From the NCBI GenBank assembly GCA_050289485.1, contig JBNKFV010000015.1, positions 248,001 to 312,000 on the forward strand: DNA of 64,000 bases, written 5' to 3'. The first letter of the stretch is position 1. Each line of letters opens with the position of its first letter. A program made the translations under genes and the position numbers. This DNA comes from JBNKFV01 sp050289485. Its GTDB lineage: Bacteria; Pseudomonadota; Gammaproteobacteria; Pseudomonadales; Cellvibrionaceae. Under the pieces are notes generated by a model, which worked only from the letters and a program-made list of their open reading frames with translations, made no database searches and had not been told where the DNA came from. Shown one piece after another: positions 45,785 to 55,081 of the stretch.

Positions 45785-45860
45785 TGGCGTCCCCGACTGG
45801 ACTCGAACCAGTAGTACAGACTTAGGAGGTCTGGGGTTTATCCTGTTAACCGACGGGGAC
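45785..45860 (-). tRNA. tRNA-Arg (anticodon CCU)
   Basis: A 76-nt cloverleaf on the minus strand. Acceptor GTCCCCG pairs with CGGGGAC, anticodon stem CAGAC/GTCTG carries loop CTCCTAA (anticodon CCT), the T-arm is CTGG-TTCGAGT-CCAG, and GCCA is encoded. It reads AGG codons. Confidence 0.95.
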
Positions 45861-45892
45861 ATGTTAGGGCCTGCTGGCTCAAAAGGTGGGGA

Positions 45893-45898
45893 ATTATA
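45893..45898 (-). promoter_or_regulatory. -10 element of tRNA-Arg
   Basis: TATAAT on the minus strand, 33 bases upstream of the mature tRNA 5' end. The -35 (TTAGTG at 18 bases) is weak. Confidence 0.5.
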
Positions 45899-46002
45899 AC
45901 AAGGCTGTTAGCGAAACACTAACCTCCTGGGCTGCAGTCTCTAAAATTGTAATAAAGTCCTGTTAGGCTGCGCAATTTTCTTGGATACAATGGGCTTCGA
46001 GC

Positions 46003-48879
46003 GTGCAAAAAAAAATAAAAAAACGAGTTTTGTTGGCGACCTTAGGTTGTTACTCATTGGCAACTATGGCAGGTACTCTCAAAGGAGTGGTAACTGATCA
46101 ATCCGGGGGTTACTTTTTTGACAGTGCCCGTGTCGTGGTATCTTCAACTAATGGTGGGCGCCAAAGTGAAGTTGTTACTCACAATGGAGGCCGCTATGTG
46201 GTGGATAATTTGCCCGCAGGTGACTATACCATAACGATTCATTACCTGGGTGCAGATTCTGTAGAGCAAAATGTGTCTATTGCTGATGATGAGAGTATCG
46301 AGCTTAATATTGCCATTGGTGAGCAGGTGGCTTATCTCGAAAATATTATTGTCATCGGGCAAGCTGCAAGCGTATTAAGTGCGGCGAATCAAAAGCACTC
46401 TGCTGATAATATTGTTTCTGTTGTTCATGCTGATGCTATTGGTCAGCTGCCTGATGACAACGTGAGTGAAGCGCTGCAGCGAATGACAGGTGTCTTTATT
46501 CAGCGTGACCAAGGCGAAGGTCGATTTGTGGGGGTACGAGGGCTTGATCCTTCATTAAACGTAGCAAAGATTAATGGTCTTACGCTGCCTTCTCCAGAGG
46601 GCGATGTACGCAATGTGGCGTTAGATGTAATTCCATCCGATTTGGTTGAAAGTTTGGAGATAACGAAAACAGTAACCCCGGATCAAGACGGCAACAGCAT
46701 TGGTGGAACGATTGATATTAAGAGCCTCAGCGCCTTTGATCGTGATGGTTTTAGCTACAAAATAAAAACGGAGGCATATCACAATCAGCTGAGCCGTAAT
46801 GGTGGTTACAAATATGCTGCCAGTATGGTCAATGTGTTTTCGCTCGCTAAAGGTGAGCTGGGTGTGGCGTTGTTGGGTTCCAGTAACAAGCGGCGATTTG
46901 CTACTAATGTGGTTGAAGCTGATGGTGCATGGTCAGACAAAAAAGGTGTTCGTTATCAAAAAGAATTCGAATGGCGTGACTATGCAATTACACGCGAACG
47001 TGATGGTTTGGCGATAAACCTGGATTACATCACGAATGCGAACGACCACTATTATTTGCGCAGTATGTACAGTCAGTTTTCTGATCTTGAGTTGCGCAAC
47101 CGCATAGAGTTCAAGCTTAATAAAGGCGATATTGTTGCTACCGAAAACAGCTTGTTGTCTGTCGATAGCGAAGCGCAGCGAGAGTTAAAAGATCGGTACG
47201 AAGTACAGTCTATATACTCCGTTATTATGGGTGGCGAGAACACCCTTGACCGGTGGTCACTGGCCTATCATGCTGGTTATTCTCGCGCTGAAGAAGATGA
47301 GCCCAATCGTGTAGATAGCCAGTTTGTTTACGACAGTGTCGCTGCCGCGGGTTATAGCACTTTGGGAGCCGTGCCTGCTTTGAATTTCTCGGCAGATGCT
47401 TATGAACTTGCCAATTATACGTTGGATAAGATTACCATCGAAGACAATAACACCCGCGATAAACAGACCGAGGCAGGCATTGATATTAGTTACAGTCCGC
47501 GGCTCTACGACCAGCCTTCAACAATAAAATGGGGCGTTAAATTTAGCCAGCGGGATAAAACCCTGGATGCTAATGCTCGCGAATTTGAGGCTTTTGACAA
47601 GGTTTACGATCCAATATTAACACTGGAAGGTTTTTCGTCGGGACATTTAGTTAATTTTTCGTTGGGTAATTTTGGCAGCCGTGTCGATACTGATTTACAG
47701 CGAACATATGTGGAGCAAGCTATATTGTCGAACCGCAGCTGCGACATCGCCAGCTACAGCGATAGTGCGTGTGGCTTGGTTCTCGATACAGATAACGCCA
47801 TATTGGCATCTGCTCGCGACTATCGCATGCAGGAAGATATCAGTGCTGTTTACCTGATGAATAAAATTGATCATGAAGCTTGGCGCGTAGTCTACGGCGT
47901 GCGTTACGAGCATACAGACTTTTCGGCGCAAGGATTTAATACAAAAGAAGTGGATGTTCCAGGTGTCGAGGATATTCAGATTGATCCCGTTAGTTACGAT
48001 CATCAGTATTCCAATTGGTTTCCAAGTATTAACCTGCGTTATCAATTAAATTCGCATATGCTCTGGCGAGGTGCTTACAGCAAAACCATTGCGCGACCCT
48101 CATTTGGTGATTTATCACCCACACCCTCAAAAATTGAAATTGAAGAAGATGATGGGGCTGTAGAACTAAAAGCGAAAGTCGGTAACCCCTCATTATTGCC
48201 TTACGAAGCCCACAATATTGATGTTGCGCTCAACTATTTTCCTGAGTCTATTGGCATGATAGATATCGGCATTTTCTATAAAAGGATTGAACACTTTGTT
48301 TTTGATGCAGATGTTTCAGCACTGGTAGATCCGGCAAGTTATGCAGGTGCTATCGCGGTCACTGAGATTGAAGTATTTCAGCCACTCAACGGTAGTAATG
48401 CGGATATCACCGGGGTGGAGTTTAGTTGGGCCAAACATTTCCATACATTACCACAGCCCTTTAACGGGTTATTGCTGATGGCTAACGCCACACTGACTCA
48501 TAGCAATGCCAAGTTTGATAATTTGTCGGGTGTTGGGCGCGGCAGCTCAGCATTGCCGATGCAGTCTGATAAAGTGGGAAATTTGGTTGTGGGTTATGAG
48601 AAAAAGGGGCTTAGCCTGCGTTTGTCTGGTGCATATGCAGGTGGGCGGCTTACGCAGATTGATTTAGCTGATTCAACTAATGATCAATACCAGGATGGTC
48701 ATTTTCAAGTAGACTTTTCTGCGAGTTATCACGTTAACAAACGTTTGCAATTGTCATTCAGTGTGCTCAATTTGAATGATCAGCCGCAGTATCGTTATTA
48801 CGGCAGCCCACAATACAACAGCCGTTACGAACATATTGGGCGTTCGTATAGGCTCGGGCTTACGTATAGGAATTATTAA
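46003..48879 (+). CDS. TonB-dependent outer-membrane receptor with carboxypeptidase-like N-domain
   Basis: A 958-residue outer-membrane transporter. A signal peptide (about 1-22) is followed by a carboxypeptidase-regulatory-like domain (LKGVVTDQSGGYFFDSARVVV, about 24-100), the plug (ADAIGQLPDDNVSEALQRMTGV; VRGLDPSLN) and a beta-barrel ending in an aromatic residue (LGLTYRNY). Such receptors in saprophytic gammaproteobacteria take up glycans, peptides or chelates; the substrate is not evident and no partner genes adjoin it. The start is GTG. The region is visibly AT-richer than its surroundings. The stop codon is inside a hairpin repeat. Confidence 0.9.
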   Translation: MQKKIKKRVLLATLGCYSLATMAGTLKGVVTDQSGGYFFDSARVVVSSTNGGRQSEVVTHNGGRYVVDNLPAGDYTITIHYLGADSVEQNVSIADDESIELNIAIGEQVAYLENIIVIGQAASVLSAANQKHSADNIVSVVHADAIGQLPDDNVSEALQRMTGVFIQRDQGEGRFVGVRGLDPSLNVAKINGLTLPSPEGDVRNVALDVIPSDLVESLEITKTVTPDQDGNSIGGTIDIKSLSAFDRDGFSYKIKTEAYHNQLSRNGGYKYAASMVNVFSLAKGELGVALLGSSNKRRFATNVVEADGAWSDKKGVRYQKEFEWRDYAITRERDGLAINLDYITNANDHYYLRSMYSQFSDLELRNRIEFKLNKGDIVATENSLLSVDSEAQRELKDRYEVQSIYSVIMGGENTLDRWSLAYHAGYSRAEEDEPNRVDSQFVYDSVAAAGYSTLGAVPALNFSADAYELANYTLDKITIEDNNTRDKQTEAGIDISYSPRLYDQPSTIKWGVKFSQRDKTLDANAREFEAFDKVYDPILTLEGFSSGHLVNFSLGNFGSRVDTDLQRTYVEQAILSNRSCDIASYSDSACGLVLDTDNAILASARDYRMQEDISAVYLMNKIDHEAWRVVYGVRYEHTDFSAQGFNTKEVDVPGVEDIQIDPVSYDHQYSNWFPSINLRYQLNSHMLWRGAYSKTIARPSFGDLSPTPSKIEIEEDDGAVELKAKVGNPSLLPYEAHNIDVALNYFPESIGMIDIGIFYKRIEHFVFDADVSALVDPASYAGAIAVTEIEVFQPLNGSNADITGVEFSWAKHFHTLPQPFNGLLLMANATLTHSNAKFDNLSGVGRGSSALPMQSDKVGNLVVGYEKKGLSLRLSGAYAGGRLTQIDLADSTNDQYQDGHFQVDFSASYHVNKRLQLSFSVLNLNDQPQYRYYGSPQYNSRYEHIGRSYRLGLTYRNY

Positions 48880-48907
48880 CCCGGTAAGCATTGTTGTCGG
48901 GTTAATA
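48873..48907. repeat. TTATTAACCCGG-type hairpin repeat, copy 3
   Basis: Arms TTATTAACCCGG and GTCGGGTTAATA enclose TAAGCATTGTT. It includes the stop codon of the TonB receptor. It is nearly identical, in the opposite orientation, to 19225-19260. Confidence 0.85.
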
Positions 48908-48986
48908 GCTAACAGGTTCTAAGATAAACGTCAGCTAACCGGGCTCTAGTGGCCGGAGACAGATTTGTTTTTGACTCAAACAACTT

Positions 48987-49733
48987 TTACAGCCTTGAGT
49001 GGCGTTGGTAGCTTTCTTCCGTGTTGCGCCGTTGAAGTCGTTGCAGTTCGAGTACATAGCGGTTAACCAGCTTTTGTTGTTCTGGCGTTAGCTGGTTAAA
49101 GGTAAAGCCGCAGTGAGTATTATCGGTAAGTCGGTCATACTGAGGGTGCTTGGTAATTAATGCGCAATGCAAATCGAAGTTGCCGTTGATATTGAGATGG
49201 CATTGTTCAAAGGTTTCACCTTTGATTAGCTCCGGTTTTACGTAACCCTTAAAAATGCAGCCGAGCCCGTTGGGTGACAAGTCGGTAATATGGGCGCTCA
49301 GTGGCAGCGCGCGTTTTGTCGATTTCAGCGTTGCGACGGCCTTGACGCCGCGGCTAACTCCGGCGCGAAAGGCTTGCCGACGCTGGCGATAGTATAGGGA
49401 TCGGGGTAATTTGATGCGAAAAGTACCACTGCTTTGGCGACTGCCTGCCCCAATTCGCACATCTCTGATCATGGTATGGATGCCGTCGTAAGAGCCGGAA
49501 AGGGTAAAAGGCTCGCCAACGGCTATACGGCGACTGCCATCATCGGGGGTGAGTTCGTCGAGCACGTAAGTTTGTGCTTCCCGCGAAACTTCTAATATCA
49601 GCGTGCTGTGGGTGACCTTTTTACTGTTGCCAAACTTTATGCCAATTGGGCTCCGGTTTAGCTCCAGCGCTTTCAGCGCTCTGAAAATACTGTCGGTGTC
49701 GGTCAGTATTTGTCCACTTTCATCGGGGTTCAC
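48987..49733 (-). CDS. ycgR: Flagellar brake protein YcgR (PilZ)
   Basis: A 248-residue c-di-GMP effector that slows flagellar rotation. The N-terminal YcgR domain (about 10-118, YDGIHTMIRDVRIGAG) precedes a PilZ domain with RRQAFR (RxxxR, about 120) and DLSPNG (DxSxxG). It is the last gene of the minus-strand flgA-flgM-flgN-ycgR group, the same order as around flgM in Pseudomonas, which supports a flagellar rather than cellulose role. Confidence 0.88.
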   Translation of the reverse strand: MNPDESGQILTDTDSIFRALKALELNRSPIGIKFGNSKKVTHSTLILEVSREAQTYVLDELTPDDGSRRIAVGEPFTLSGSYDGIHTMIRDVRIGAGSRQSSGTFRIKLPRSLYYRQRRQAFRAGVSRGVKAVATLKSTKRALPLSAHITDLSPNGLGCIFKGYVKPELIKGETFEQCHLNINGNFDLHCALITKHPQYDRLTDNTHCGFTFNQLTPEQQKLVNRYVLELQRLQRRNTEESYQRHSRL

Positions 49734-49812
49734 TGAAACTCTCCGGTAAATAATGGTTGTTAGGGCCTGCTAAGCATAGTTGACATGGATGTCAGGGGAA
49801 AGCGTTACGCGC

Positions 49813-50283
49813 CTAGGCCTTGATCAGTGTGTGTGAGTTCGCTTGACCCGTCGTCTTTCCCGCATTGGTGTAAAGGGTTGGCACACCTGTTTGGCCGCGA
49901 ATTAAATTCAGTAATTTTTCCAGGGTTTGCCGGTTGCGGGCAATAAGCTTGCCGTTGGCATCATTGGCGGCTTTGGCCTGCTGTACGATGTCTTTCACCT
50001 CGCTCCAGCGCGGTAGCAAGTCCTCCATTTTTCGGTCGGTGAGAAACTTCTCCCAGCCTGGGTTGTTGTTGCTGTAGCCATTGCCTGTCAGAAGATTGGC
50101 GCGTTGCTGGGCGTTGTGTTCAAGTATCTGCATGGGGCCCAATTTGGCTTCCAGTGCGGTTTGCAAGCGTTCTCTGTCGCGTGCCTCGAGGGCTTCTCGC
50201 TCTTCCTGCAGTAGTGCCAGCAAGTTTTGGGCAGCCTGAAGGTCTTGCTCAATAAGCACGGCAAGGGGGTTGCTATTGGTCAT
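49813..50283 (-). CDS. flgN: Flagellar export chaperone FlgN
   Basis: A 156-residue, largely helical protein matching FlgN in length and pattern: an N-terminal long helix (LIEQDLQAAQNLLALLQEEREALEARD region), the conserved N near the second helix and a C-terminal tail around LLNLIRGQTGVPTLYTNAGKT that binds the hook-associated proteins FlgK and FlgL. It is 145 bases downstream of flgM. Confidence 0.9.
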   Translation of the reverse strand: MTNSNPLAVLIEQDLQAAQNLLALLQEEREALEARDRERLQTALEAKLGPMQILEHNAQQRANLLTGNGYSNNNPGWEKFLTDRKMEDLLPRWSEVKDIVQQAKAANDANGKLIARNRQTLEKLLNLIRGQTGVPTLYTNAGKTTGQANSHTLIKA

Positions 50284-50428
50284 ATTTCACCTCTGCATAC
50301 GGCGTAAAATGTTTATTCTCGCCCTTGCGGGCGTCAAACAGTTGTGAGCAAGCAGGCCTTTTGCTGTTGATCAGCGAGGCCCGGGGAAATACACAGAAGA
50401 AGAGGCGAATCAGATCGGAAAAAGAGGA

Positions 50429-50740
50429 TTAAGAGAATAGCTTATCCTGGTCGAGTAGCTGGCTGGCAATGCGCTCGGCATTCACCTGGTAGCTACCATT
50501 AGCAATGGCTTTTTTGAGCGCGGCAACGCGTTCTTCGTTAACGTCCGAAGAGGCTTGAATATTTGCTTCCAGCTTGCTCAGGTTTTGGCCCTGTTGGCTC
50601 AGGCTTACGTTGTCCTGGGCTTGAGGCGTGTTATCAGTACTCACAGGCGCAGTTTGTCCCGTTTTGTCTGAAACCGTTTGCTTGCTGCGATTGCTTCCTA
50701 TATTGCCGGAATTAATCGAATTGTTGCCATCAATAACCAT
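50429..50740 (-). CDS. flgM: Anti-sigma-28 factor FlgM
   Basis: A 103-residue anti-sigma factor that holds FliA inactive until exported through the completed hook-basal body. The N-terminal half is Asn/Ser/Gln-rich and disordered. The C-terminal FliA-binding part contains VNEERVAALKKAIANGSYQVNAERIASQLL, of which residues around ALKKAIANGSYQV are the family hallmark. A sigma-28 site lies about 90 bases upstream, giving the usual autoregulated late promoter. Confidence 0.95.
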   Translation of the reverse strand: MVIDGNNSINSGNIGSNRSKQTVSDKTGQTAPVSTDNTPQAQDNVSLSQQGQNLSKLEANIQASSDVNEERVAALKKAIANGSYQVNAERIASQLLDQDKLFS

Positions 50741-50831
50741 TACATTGCTTCTCTTTAGTCGTCCAACTTCGCGCCTTCTATAAATGTACTCCGTTACCGG
50801 TTAAAAGGCATAAAAGGCGCTGTTACTCCTG

Positions 50832-50858
50832 TTTTCGGCAGGGTACTGAATAACTTTA
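50832..50858 (-). promoter_or_regulatory. Sigma-28 (FliA) promoter of flgM
   Basis: On the minus strand TAAAGTTA, 11 bases, then GCCGAAAA: seven of eight matches at each element with the correct spacing. It lies between flgA and flgM, so flgMN(ycgR) can be transcribed as a late unit apart from flgA. Confidence 0.82.
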
Positions 50859-50942
50859 GCAAAAAAAGTCGCCTTATTCGCCTTGATTCTACAAATACAG
50901 GCCTTTAATGGATCAAAGGACTGCACAATAGCCTGTTTGGTC

Positions 50943-51659
50943 TTACAGCCTTACTTCTACTCGCCCTGGGCCCACCACAACGGCCTTAATGGTTCGCTCC
51001 GAGCGGGAGTTTTTTACTCTGATTTGCTGGCCAACTCGGCCATCAGCCAGCGCTTCGCCCGGTGTTATAACGGCAATACCACCTGTCGAAGCTTCTACTA
51101 CCACTGCGTCGCCACGCTTCACCACTTTCGGTGGTGTGAGTGCCGATACCCTAAACGGATCGCCTTTGGTGAAGTTGCGTCGGGTTTCTTGGCCGATAGC
51201 CTCACCGGGCTCTGTGATGTAGCCGCTAGGCAGGTCACTCAAGCGCCGCTCTGTCAGGTCAATATCGTCTTCGGTCAAGGTAGATGATCTTGGTAAGCTG
51301 TGGCTGGCGACAGCAACTATAATGCTGCCGTCGATAACGGCAGGTACATAAATGCTCCAGGGTATTGGGGCACTGCAGCTGACTTTCACGCTGGCCCGGT
51401 TCGACTGATGAGTGACGTTGTCTGTATTAAACGTCAATGGTTCGTCGCAGGCTTGCAAGCGTAGTCGGTTGTCCAGTGGTGCGACAGTCACACTTAATTG
51501 GGAAAATGCCCGGTAGTTTTCAACGGCGTCGTAAACCCGCTCTTCCACTTCCTTGGCCAGCCTGGTCAAATCCTGATAACTGGCCGTATCGGCACTGGCT
51601 TGCTGGCCGGCAGTCGCCAGCAGCAATAATGCAAGCCATACAAATAGGCGGTTTATCAT
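50943..51659 (-). CDS. flgA: Flagella basal-body P-ring assembly protein FlgA
   Basis: A 238-residue periplasmic chaperone for P-ring assembly by FlgI. The signal peptide (LFVWLALLLLATAGQQASA) is followed by an SAF-type domain: LTEDDIDLTERRLSDLP, ETRRNFTKGDPF and the C-terminal VGQQIRVKNSRSERTIKAVV that is diagnostic of FlgA. I start at ATG 51659, which has AGGA at 8 bases; the frame extends to 51695. First gene of the minus-strand group, divergent from cheV. Confidence 0.93.
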   Translation of the reverse strand: MINRLFVWLALLLLATAGQQASADTASYQDLTRLAKEVEERVYDAVENYRAFSQLSVTVAPLDNRLRLQACDEPLTFNTDNVTHQSNRASVKVSCSAPIPWSIYVPAVIDGSIIVAVASHSLPRSSTLTEDDIDLTERRLSDLPSGYITEPGEAIGQETRRNFTKGDPFRVSALTPPKVVKRGDAVVVEASTGGIAVITPGEALADGRVGQQIRVKNSRSERTIKAVVVGPGRVEVRL

Positions 51660-51766
51660 AATTTGTCCTATGCTTTGGTTGACTGCGCACCACACAAAAG
51701 TGTTCTTGCTGAATGTGTCTAAAGATTGACGTTTTTCAGCCGTTAATCCATTTACATAGGGTAGCT

Positions 51767-51782
51767 AGCAAGCAACGTGCCT
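51767..51782 (-). promoter_or_regulatory. Sigma-54 promoter of flgA
   Basis: On the minus strand AGGCAC-GTTGC-TTGCT, matching TGGCAC-N5-TTGCW apart from the first base. It lies about 110 bases upstream of the flgA start. Confidence 0.75.
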
Positions 51783-51951
51783 ATCTGTTAGTTATGTGGC
51801 GATATGGAGAAGGCTGATTGCCGTCATGGCTGTGGTGGTTTTAGCATGGGGCTGATATTCTTGGTCGACGTTACGTGTTCCGCTCAGACCGTTGCCGAGA
51901 CAGGGCTGGTTCGCCATGAAAAATAAGAGTTCATCGCATTGAGGGTTATAA

Positions 51952-52899
51952 ATGGCCAGTGTATTAGACAGTGTTAATCAGCGCACACAGCTGGTAGGGC
52001 AAAACCGTTTGGAATTGCTACTGTTTCGCCTGGGAGGAGAGCAGCTCTACGGTATTAACGTGTTCAAGGTTAAGGAAGTACTGCAGTGCCCGCCCCTGAA
52101 TGCGATTCCTAAACGTAATCCTGTAGTACGTGGTGTGGCGCATATTCGTGGCGGTACGTTGCCCATCATGGATATGAACCAAGCCATTGGTCGTATGCCG
52201 TTGGATAACCTCGAAACCTGCTTTGTCATTATTACCGAGTACAACCGCACCACTCAGGGTTTTTTGGTGCGTTCGGTAGAGCGTATTGTGAATATGAACT
52301 GGGGTGATATTCATCCGCCGCCCAAGGGGGCGGGGCGTGCCAATTACCTGACAGCGGTAACAGAGGTTGAAGGTAAGCTGGTGGAGATTATCGATGTTGA
52401 GAAAATTCTTGCCGAAGTGTCGCCCATCGATGAAACCATCAGTGCCGGTGTGATTGAGGACGGTATTGGTGAGCGAGTGGTTCAGAAGCACGTGTTGATT
52501 GTGGACGACTCCAGTATCGCACGCAAGCAGGTTCAGCGTGTTGTCGAGGCTATGGGAATTGCCACTACGCTCAAGAAAGATGGGCGCGAAGCCCTTGCCT
52601 ATCTCGAGCATATGATTGAAGACGGTAAAGACCCGTACACCGAGCTGATTCTGGTGATCTCGGATATCGAAATGCCGGAGATGGATGGCTATACCTTTAC
52701 TGCCGCAGTAAGGGAGAATCCGGCACTAAAAGATGTACATATCATTCTGCATACGTCACTCAGTGGCGTATTTAATCAGGCAATGGTTAAAAAGGTTGGA
52801 GCAAATGACTTTTTAGCGAAGTTCAACCCCGATGAACTGGCAAAAAGAGTCAACGACCGTGTTATAGAGATGACCGGTCAAAGCATTCTAGACGAATAG
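51952..52899 (+). CDS. cheV: Chemotaxis coupling protein CheV
   Basis: A 315-residue hybrid of a CheW domain (about 20-160; LFRLGGEQLYGINVFKVKEVL, VRGVAHIRGGTLPIMDMN) and a receiver domain (about 180-310) with acidic pocket IVDDSS and phospho-acceptor Asp in ISDIEMPEMDG. It couples receptors to CheA and adapts by phosphorylation. GAGGG precedes the ATG. It is divergent from flgA and upstream of cheR, the Pseudomonas order. Confidence 0.95.
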   Translation: MASVLDSVNQRTQLVGQNRLELLLFRLGGEQLYGINVFKVKEVLQCPPLNAIPKRNPVVRGVAHIRGGTLPIMDMNQAIGRMPLDNLETCFVIITEYNRTTQGFLVRSVERIVNMNWGDIHPPPKGAGRANYLTAVTEVEGKLVEIIDVEKILAEVSPIDETISAGVIEDGIGERVVQKHVLIVDDSSIARKQVQRVVEAMGIATTLKKDGREALAYLEHMIEDGKDPYTELILVISDIEMPEMDGYTFTAAVRENPALKDVHIILHTSLSGVFNQAMVKKVGANDFLAKFNPDELAKRVNDRVIEMTGQSILDE

Positions 52900-53037
52900 G
52901 CTCTTGTGGCACTGCACGTTTAGAGGAAAAAAGCGAGTTCACTTGGCGTTGCCCAGTTGATATACCCAAGTAGAGTTGTGTTTACCTGATTGGCGCCGGC
53001 TGCCAAAATATGCCGCGCAAATCTGTAGGAAGTTATT

Positions 53038-53877
53038 GTGTTGGATAATAACAAACCCCTGGATAAAGCCGAGTTCGAACAATTTAGAGAGTTCTTACGA
53101 GAGGCTTGCGGTATTTTTTTGGGCGACAACAAGCAATACCTTGTTACCACCCGTATCAAACGTATTCTCAGTGATCATCAGCTTAGTTCCGTGGGTGAAT
53201 TGGTCAATCGGCTTCGGCGTGGTGCGGATTCTTTATTGCGTCAGCAGGTGATTGATGCAATGACGACTAACGAGACGTTCTGGTTTCGTGATAACTACCC
53301 TTATGACTATCTGCGTAATGTACTGTTGCCGCAGTTAATGACGGCAGATGAGCGCCGCCCAGTGCGCATCTGGTCGGCTGCGTGCTCGTCTGGGCAGGAG
53401 CCATACTCCATTAGTATCGTGGTTGAGGAAATGCGGGCTGCGCGCAATGGGTTATCGCGCCCGGTAGAAATTGTTGCCACCGACTTGTCAAAAAATATGC
53501 TGACTCGGGCTCAAGATGCCGTGTATGAGCGCCTCGAAATTATTCGTGGCCTGAGTGCGGATCGTCTCAAAACCTTTTTTACCGAAGGTAAGCCGGGATT
53601 TTGGCGGCTTAACACCAATGTGAAGCAGCGTGTGCAATTCCGTTCGTTGAATTTGCTGGAAAGTTACTCAGGCCTGGGGCAGTTCGATGTAATATATTGC
53701 CGCAATGTGCTGATTTACTTTACCGGTGATACCAAGCACGACATCCTCAAGCGCTTGCATGCTAGCCTGCGGCCGGGCGGAATACTGCTGCTAGGTTCCT
53801 CTGAAAGCATTGGCGGCTCTGCCGAACTGTTTGAAATGGTGTATTGCAACCCTGGTGTTGTCTATCGCGCCCGCTAG
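53038..53877 (+). CDS. cheR: Chemotaxis protein methyltransferase CheR
   Basis: A 279-residue SAM-dependent methyltransferase for receptor glutamates. An N-terminal helical domain (about 8-75) precedes the Rossmann domain with TTNETFWFRD, IWSAACSSGQEPYSI (SAM loop, about 112), VATDLSKNML, and FDVIYCRNVLIYF. The start is GTG with TAGGA about 7 bases before it. It follows cheV after 138 bases. Confidence 0.95.
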   Translation: MLDNNKPLDKAEFEQFREFLREACGIFLGDNKQYLVTTRIKRILSDHQLSSVGELVNRLRRGADSLLRQQVIDAMTTNETFWFRDNYPYDYLRNVLLPQLMTADERRPVRIWSAACSSGQEPYSISIVVEEMRAARNGLSRPVEIVATDLSKNMLTRAQDAVYERLEIIRGLSADRLKTFFTEGKPGFWRLNTNVKQRVQFRSLNLLESYSGLGQFDVIYCRNVLIYFTGDTKHDILKRLHASLRPGGILLLGSSESIGGSAELFEMVYCNPGVVYRAR

Positions 53878-54058
53878 TTAGCCGGGCGCCTTTTCTTCTG
53901 CCCTTAATGGGCCAAGTCCTGCGACTCTATCCCTGTTCGTTGTAGTTTTCCGGTACACGGAAAAAGCTTGCCGCTATTTGTCTTTAATGGCCTTGTATTT
54001 GTTAGGGTAAAGAAAATAAATCTATATAAATCATATGGTTGTGAATTTTTGTATTGTT

Positions 54059-54074
54059 TGGTACGGAGCTTGCT
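54059..54074 (+). promoter_or_regulatory. Sigma-54 promoter of flgBCDE
   Basis: TGGTAC-GGAGC-TTGCT, one mismatch in the -24 element of TGGCAC-N5-TTGCW. Transcription would start near 54085, 46 bases before flgB. Confidence 0.72.
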
Positions 54075-54130
54075 TTTTGTCTGTAGAGTTTCACAAGTAG
54101 CAGATCAACAGGTAATAAGGTAGGTGTGAC

Positions 54131-54538
54131 ATGGCAATCAGTTTTTCCAATGCCCTGGGGGTACACGAAGCGGCACTGCGTATGCGGGCAGAGCGGGCCG
54201 AAGTGATTGCCAGTAACTTGGCCAATGTTGATACCCCTAACTACAAAGCCCGTGACTTCGATTTTCATTCGGCAATTCGCCAGGCAGCAGGCGATGCTGA
54301 ATCTTCGTCTTTAGCCATGACCGCAACCCAAAACGGCCATCTAAAGCATTGGCCCAGCAACGGTAGCATGCAAGAGCTGCTGTTCCGTACACCCGGGCAA
54401 CCATCGATTGATGGCAATACGGTCGAGGAGCAGGTGGAGCAGGCCGCCTATACCGAAAATGCCATGGGGTTTCAGGCTGCGTTTACGCTGCTCAACAGTC
54501 GTTTTAAAGGTCTCACCAGCGCATTGCGCGGTGAGTAA
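54131..54538 (+). CDS. flgB: Flagellar basal-body rod protein FlgB
   Basis: A 135-residue proximal rod subunit. The N-terminal rod motif EVIASNLANVDTPNYKARDFDF (about 24-45) and C-terminal VEQAAYTENAMGFQAAFTLL match FlgB. Length is standard. First gene of the plus-strand rod/hook unit. Confidence 0.95.
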   Translation: MAISFSNALGVHEAALRMRAERAEVIASNLANVDTPNYKARDFDFHSAIRQAAGDAESSSLAMTATQNGHLKHWPSNGSMQELLFRTPGQPSIDGNTVEEQVEQAAYTENAMGFQAAFTLLNSRFKGLTSALRGE

Positions 54539-54566
54539 CTCGTCAGCAGGATAGAAGGTAGCGGTT

Positions 54567-55007
54567 ATGTCGTTAGGTAATGTATTCGATATCGCAGGTT
54601 CTGGAATGAGCGCGCAAAGTGTTCGCCTCAACACCACGGCCAGTAACCTTGCTAACGCGCAAGCAGCAGCCTCCAGTACCGGAGAGGTGTATCGCAGCCG
54701 CCAGCCAGTGTTTGCGGCCATACAGCGGCAGCAACTGGGCAATCCCTCGGCGTTTGATCAGACTGCGGAAGATTCTCTGCCAGGCGTACAAGTGATGGGT
54801 ATTGTGGAATCGGATGCGCCGCTGCAAAAACGCTACGAGCCACATCATCCCATGGCCGATGAAGAGGGATACGTGTATTACCCCAATGTGAATGTCGTGG
54901 AAGAAATGACCAATATGATCTCGGCATCGCGCTCGTTTCAGCTCAATGTTGAAGTGATGAATTCGGCCAAGCAGATGATTCAGCGGGTGCTGACGTTGGG
55001 GCAATAA
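54567..55007 (+). CDS. flgC: Flagellar basal-body rod protein FlgC
   Basis: A 146-residue rod subunit with IAGSGMSAQSVRLNTTASNL near the start, the conserved YEPHHPMADEEGYVYYPNVN and the C-terminal AKQMIQRVLTLGQ. It follows flgB after 28 bases with a ribosome-binding site AGGATAGAAGG. Confidence 0.95.
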   Translation: MSLGNVFDIAGSGMSAQSVRLNTTASNLANAQAAASSTGEVYRSRQPVFAAIQRQQLGNPSAFDQTAEDSLPGVQVMGIVESDAPLQKRYEPHHPMADEEGYVYYPNVNVVEEMTNMISASRSFQLNVEVMNSAKQMIQRVLTLGQ

Positions 55008-55081
55008 GTTGCCGCCTGGTGAGCAGCGCAGGTTAAGCGTTGCCGGTTGTTAATACCGTTGTTTTTATGAGGAATGCCTGA

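Noticed and set aside
53908..53922. Second sigma-54-like site upstream of flgB (TGGGCC-N5-CTGC)
   Set aside because: Two mismatches in -24 and one in -12, and a far better site lies closer at 54059.
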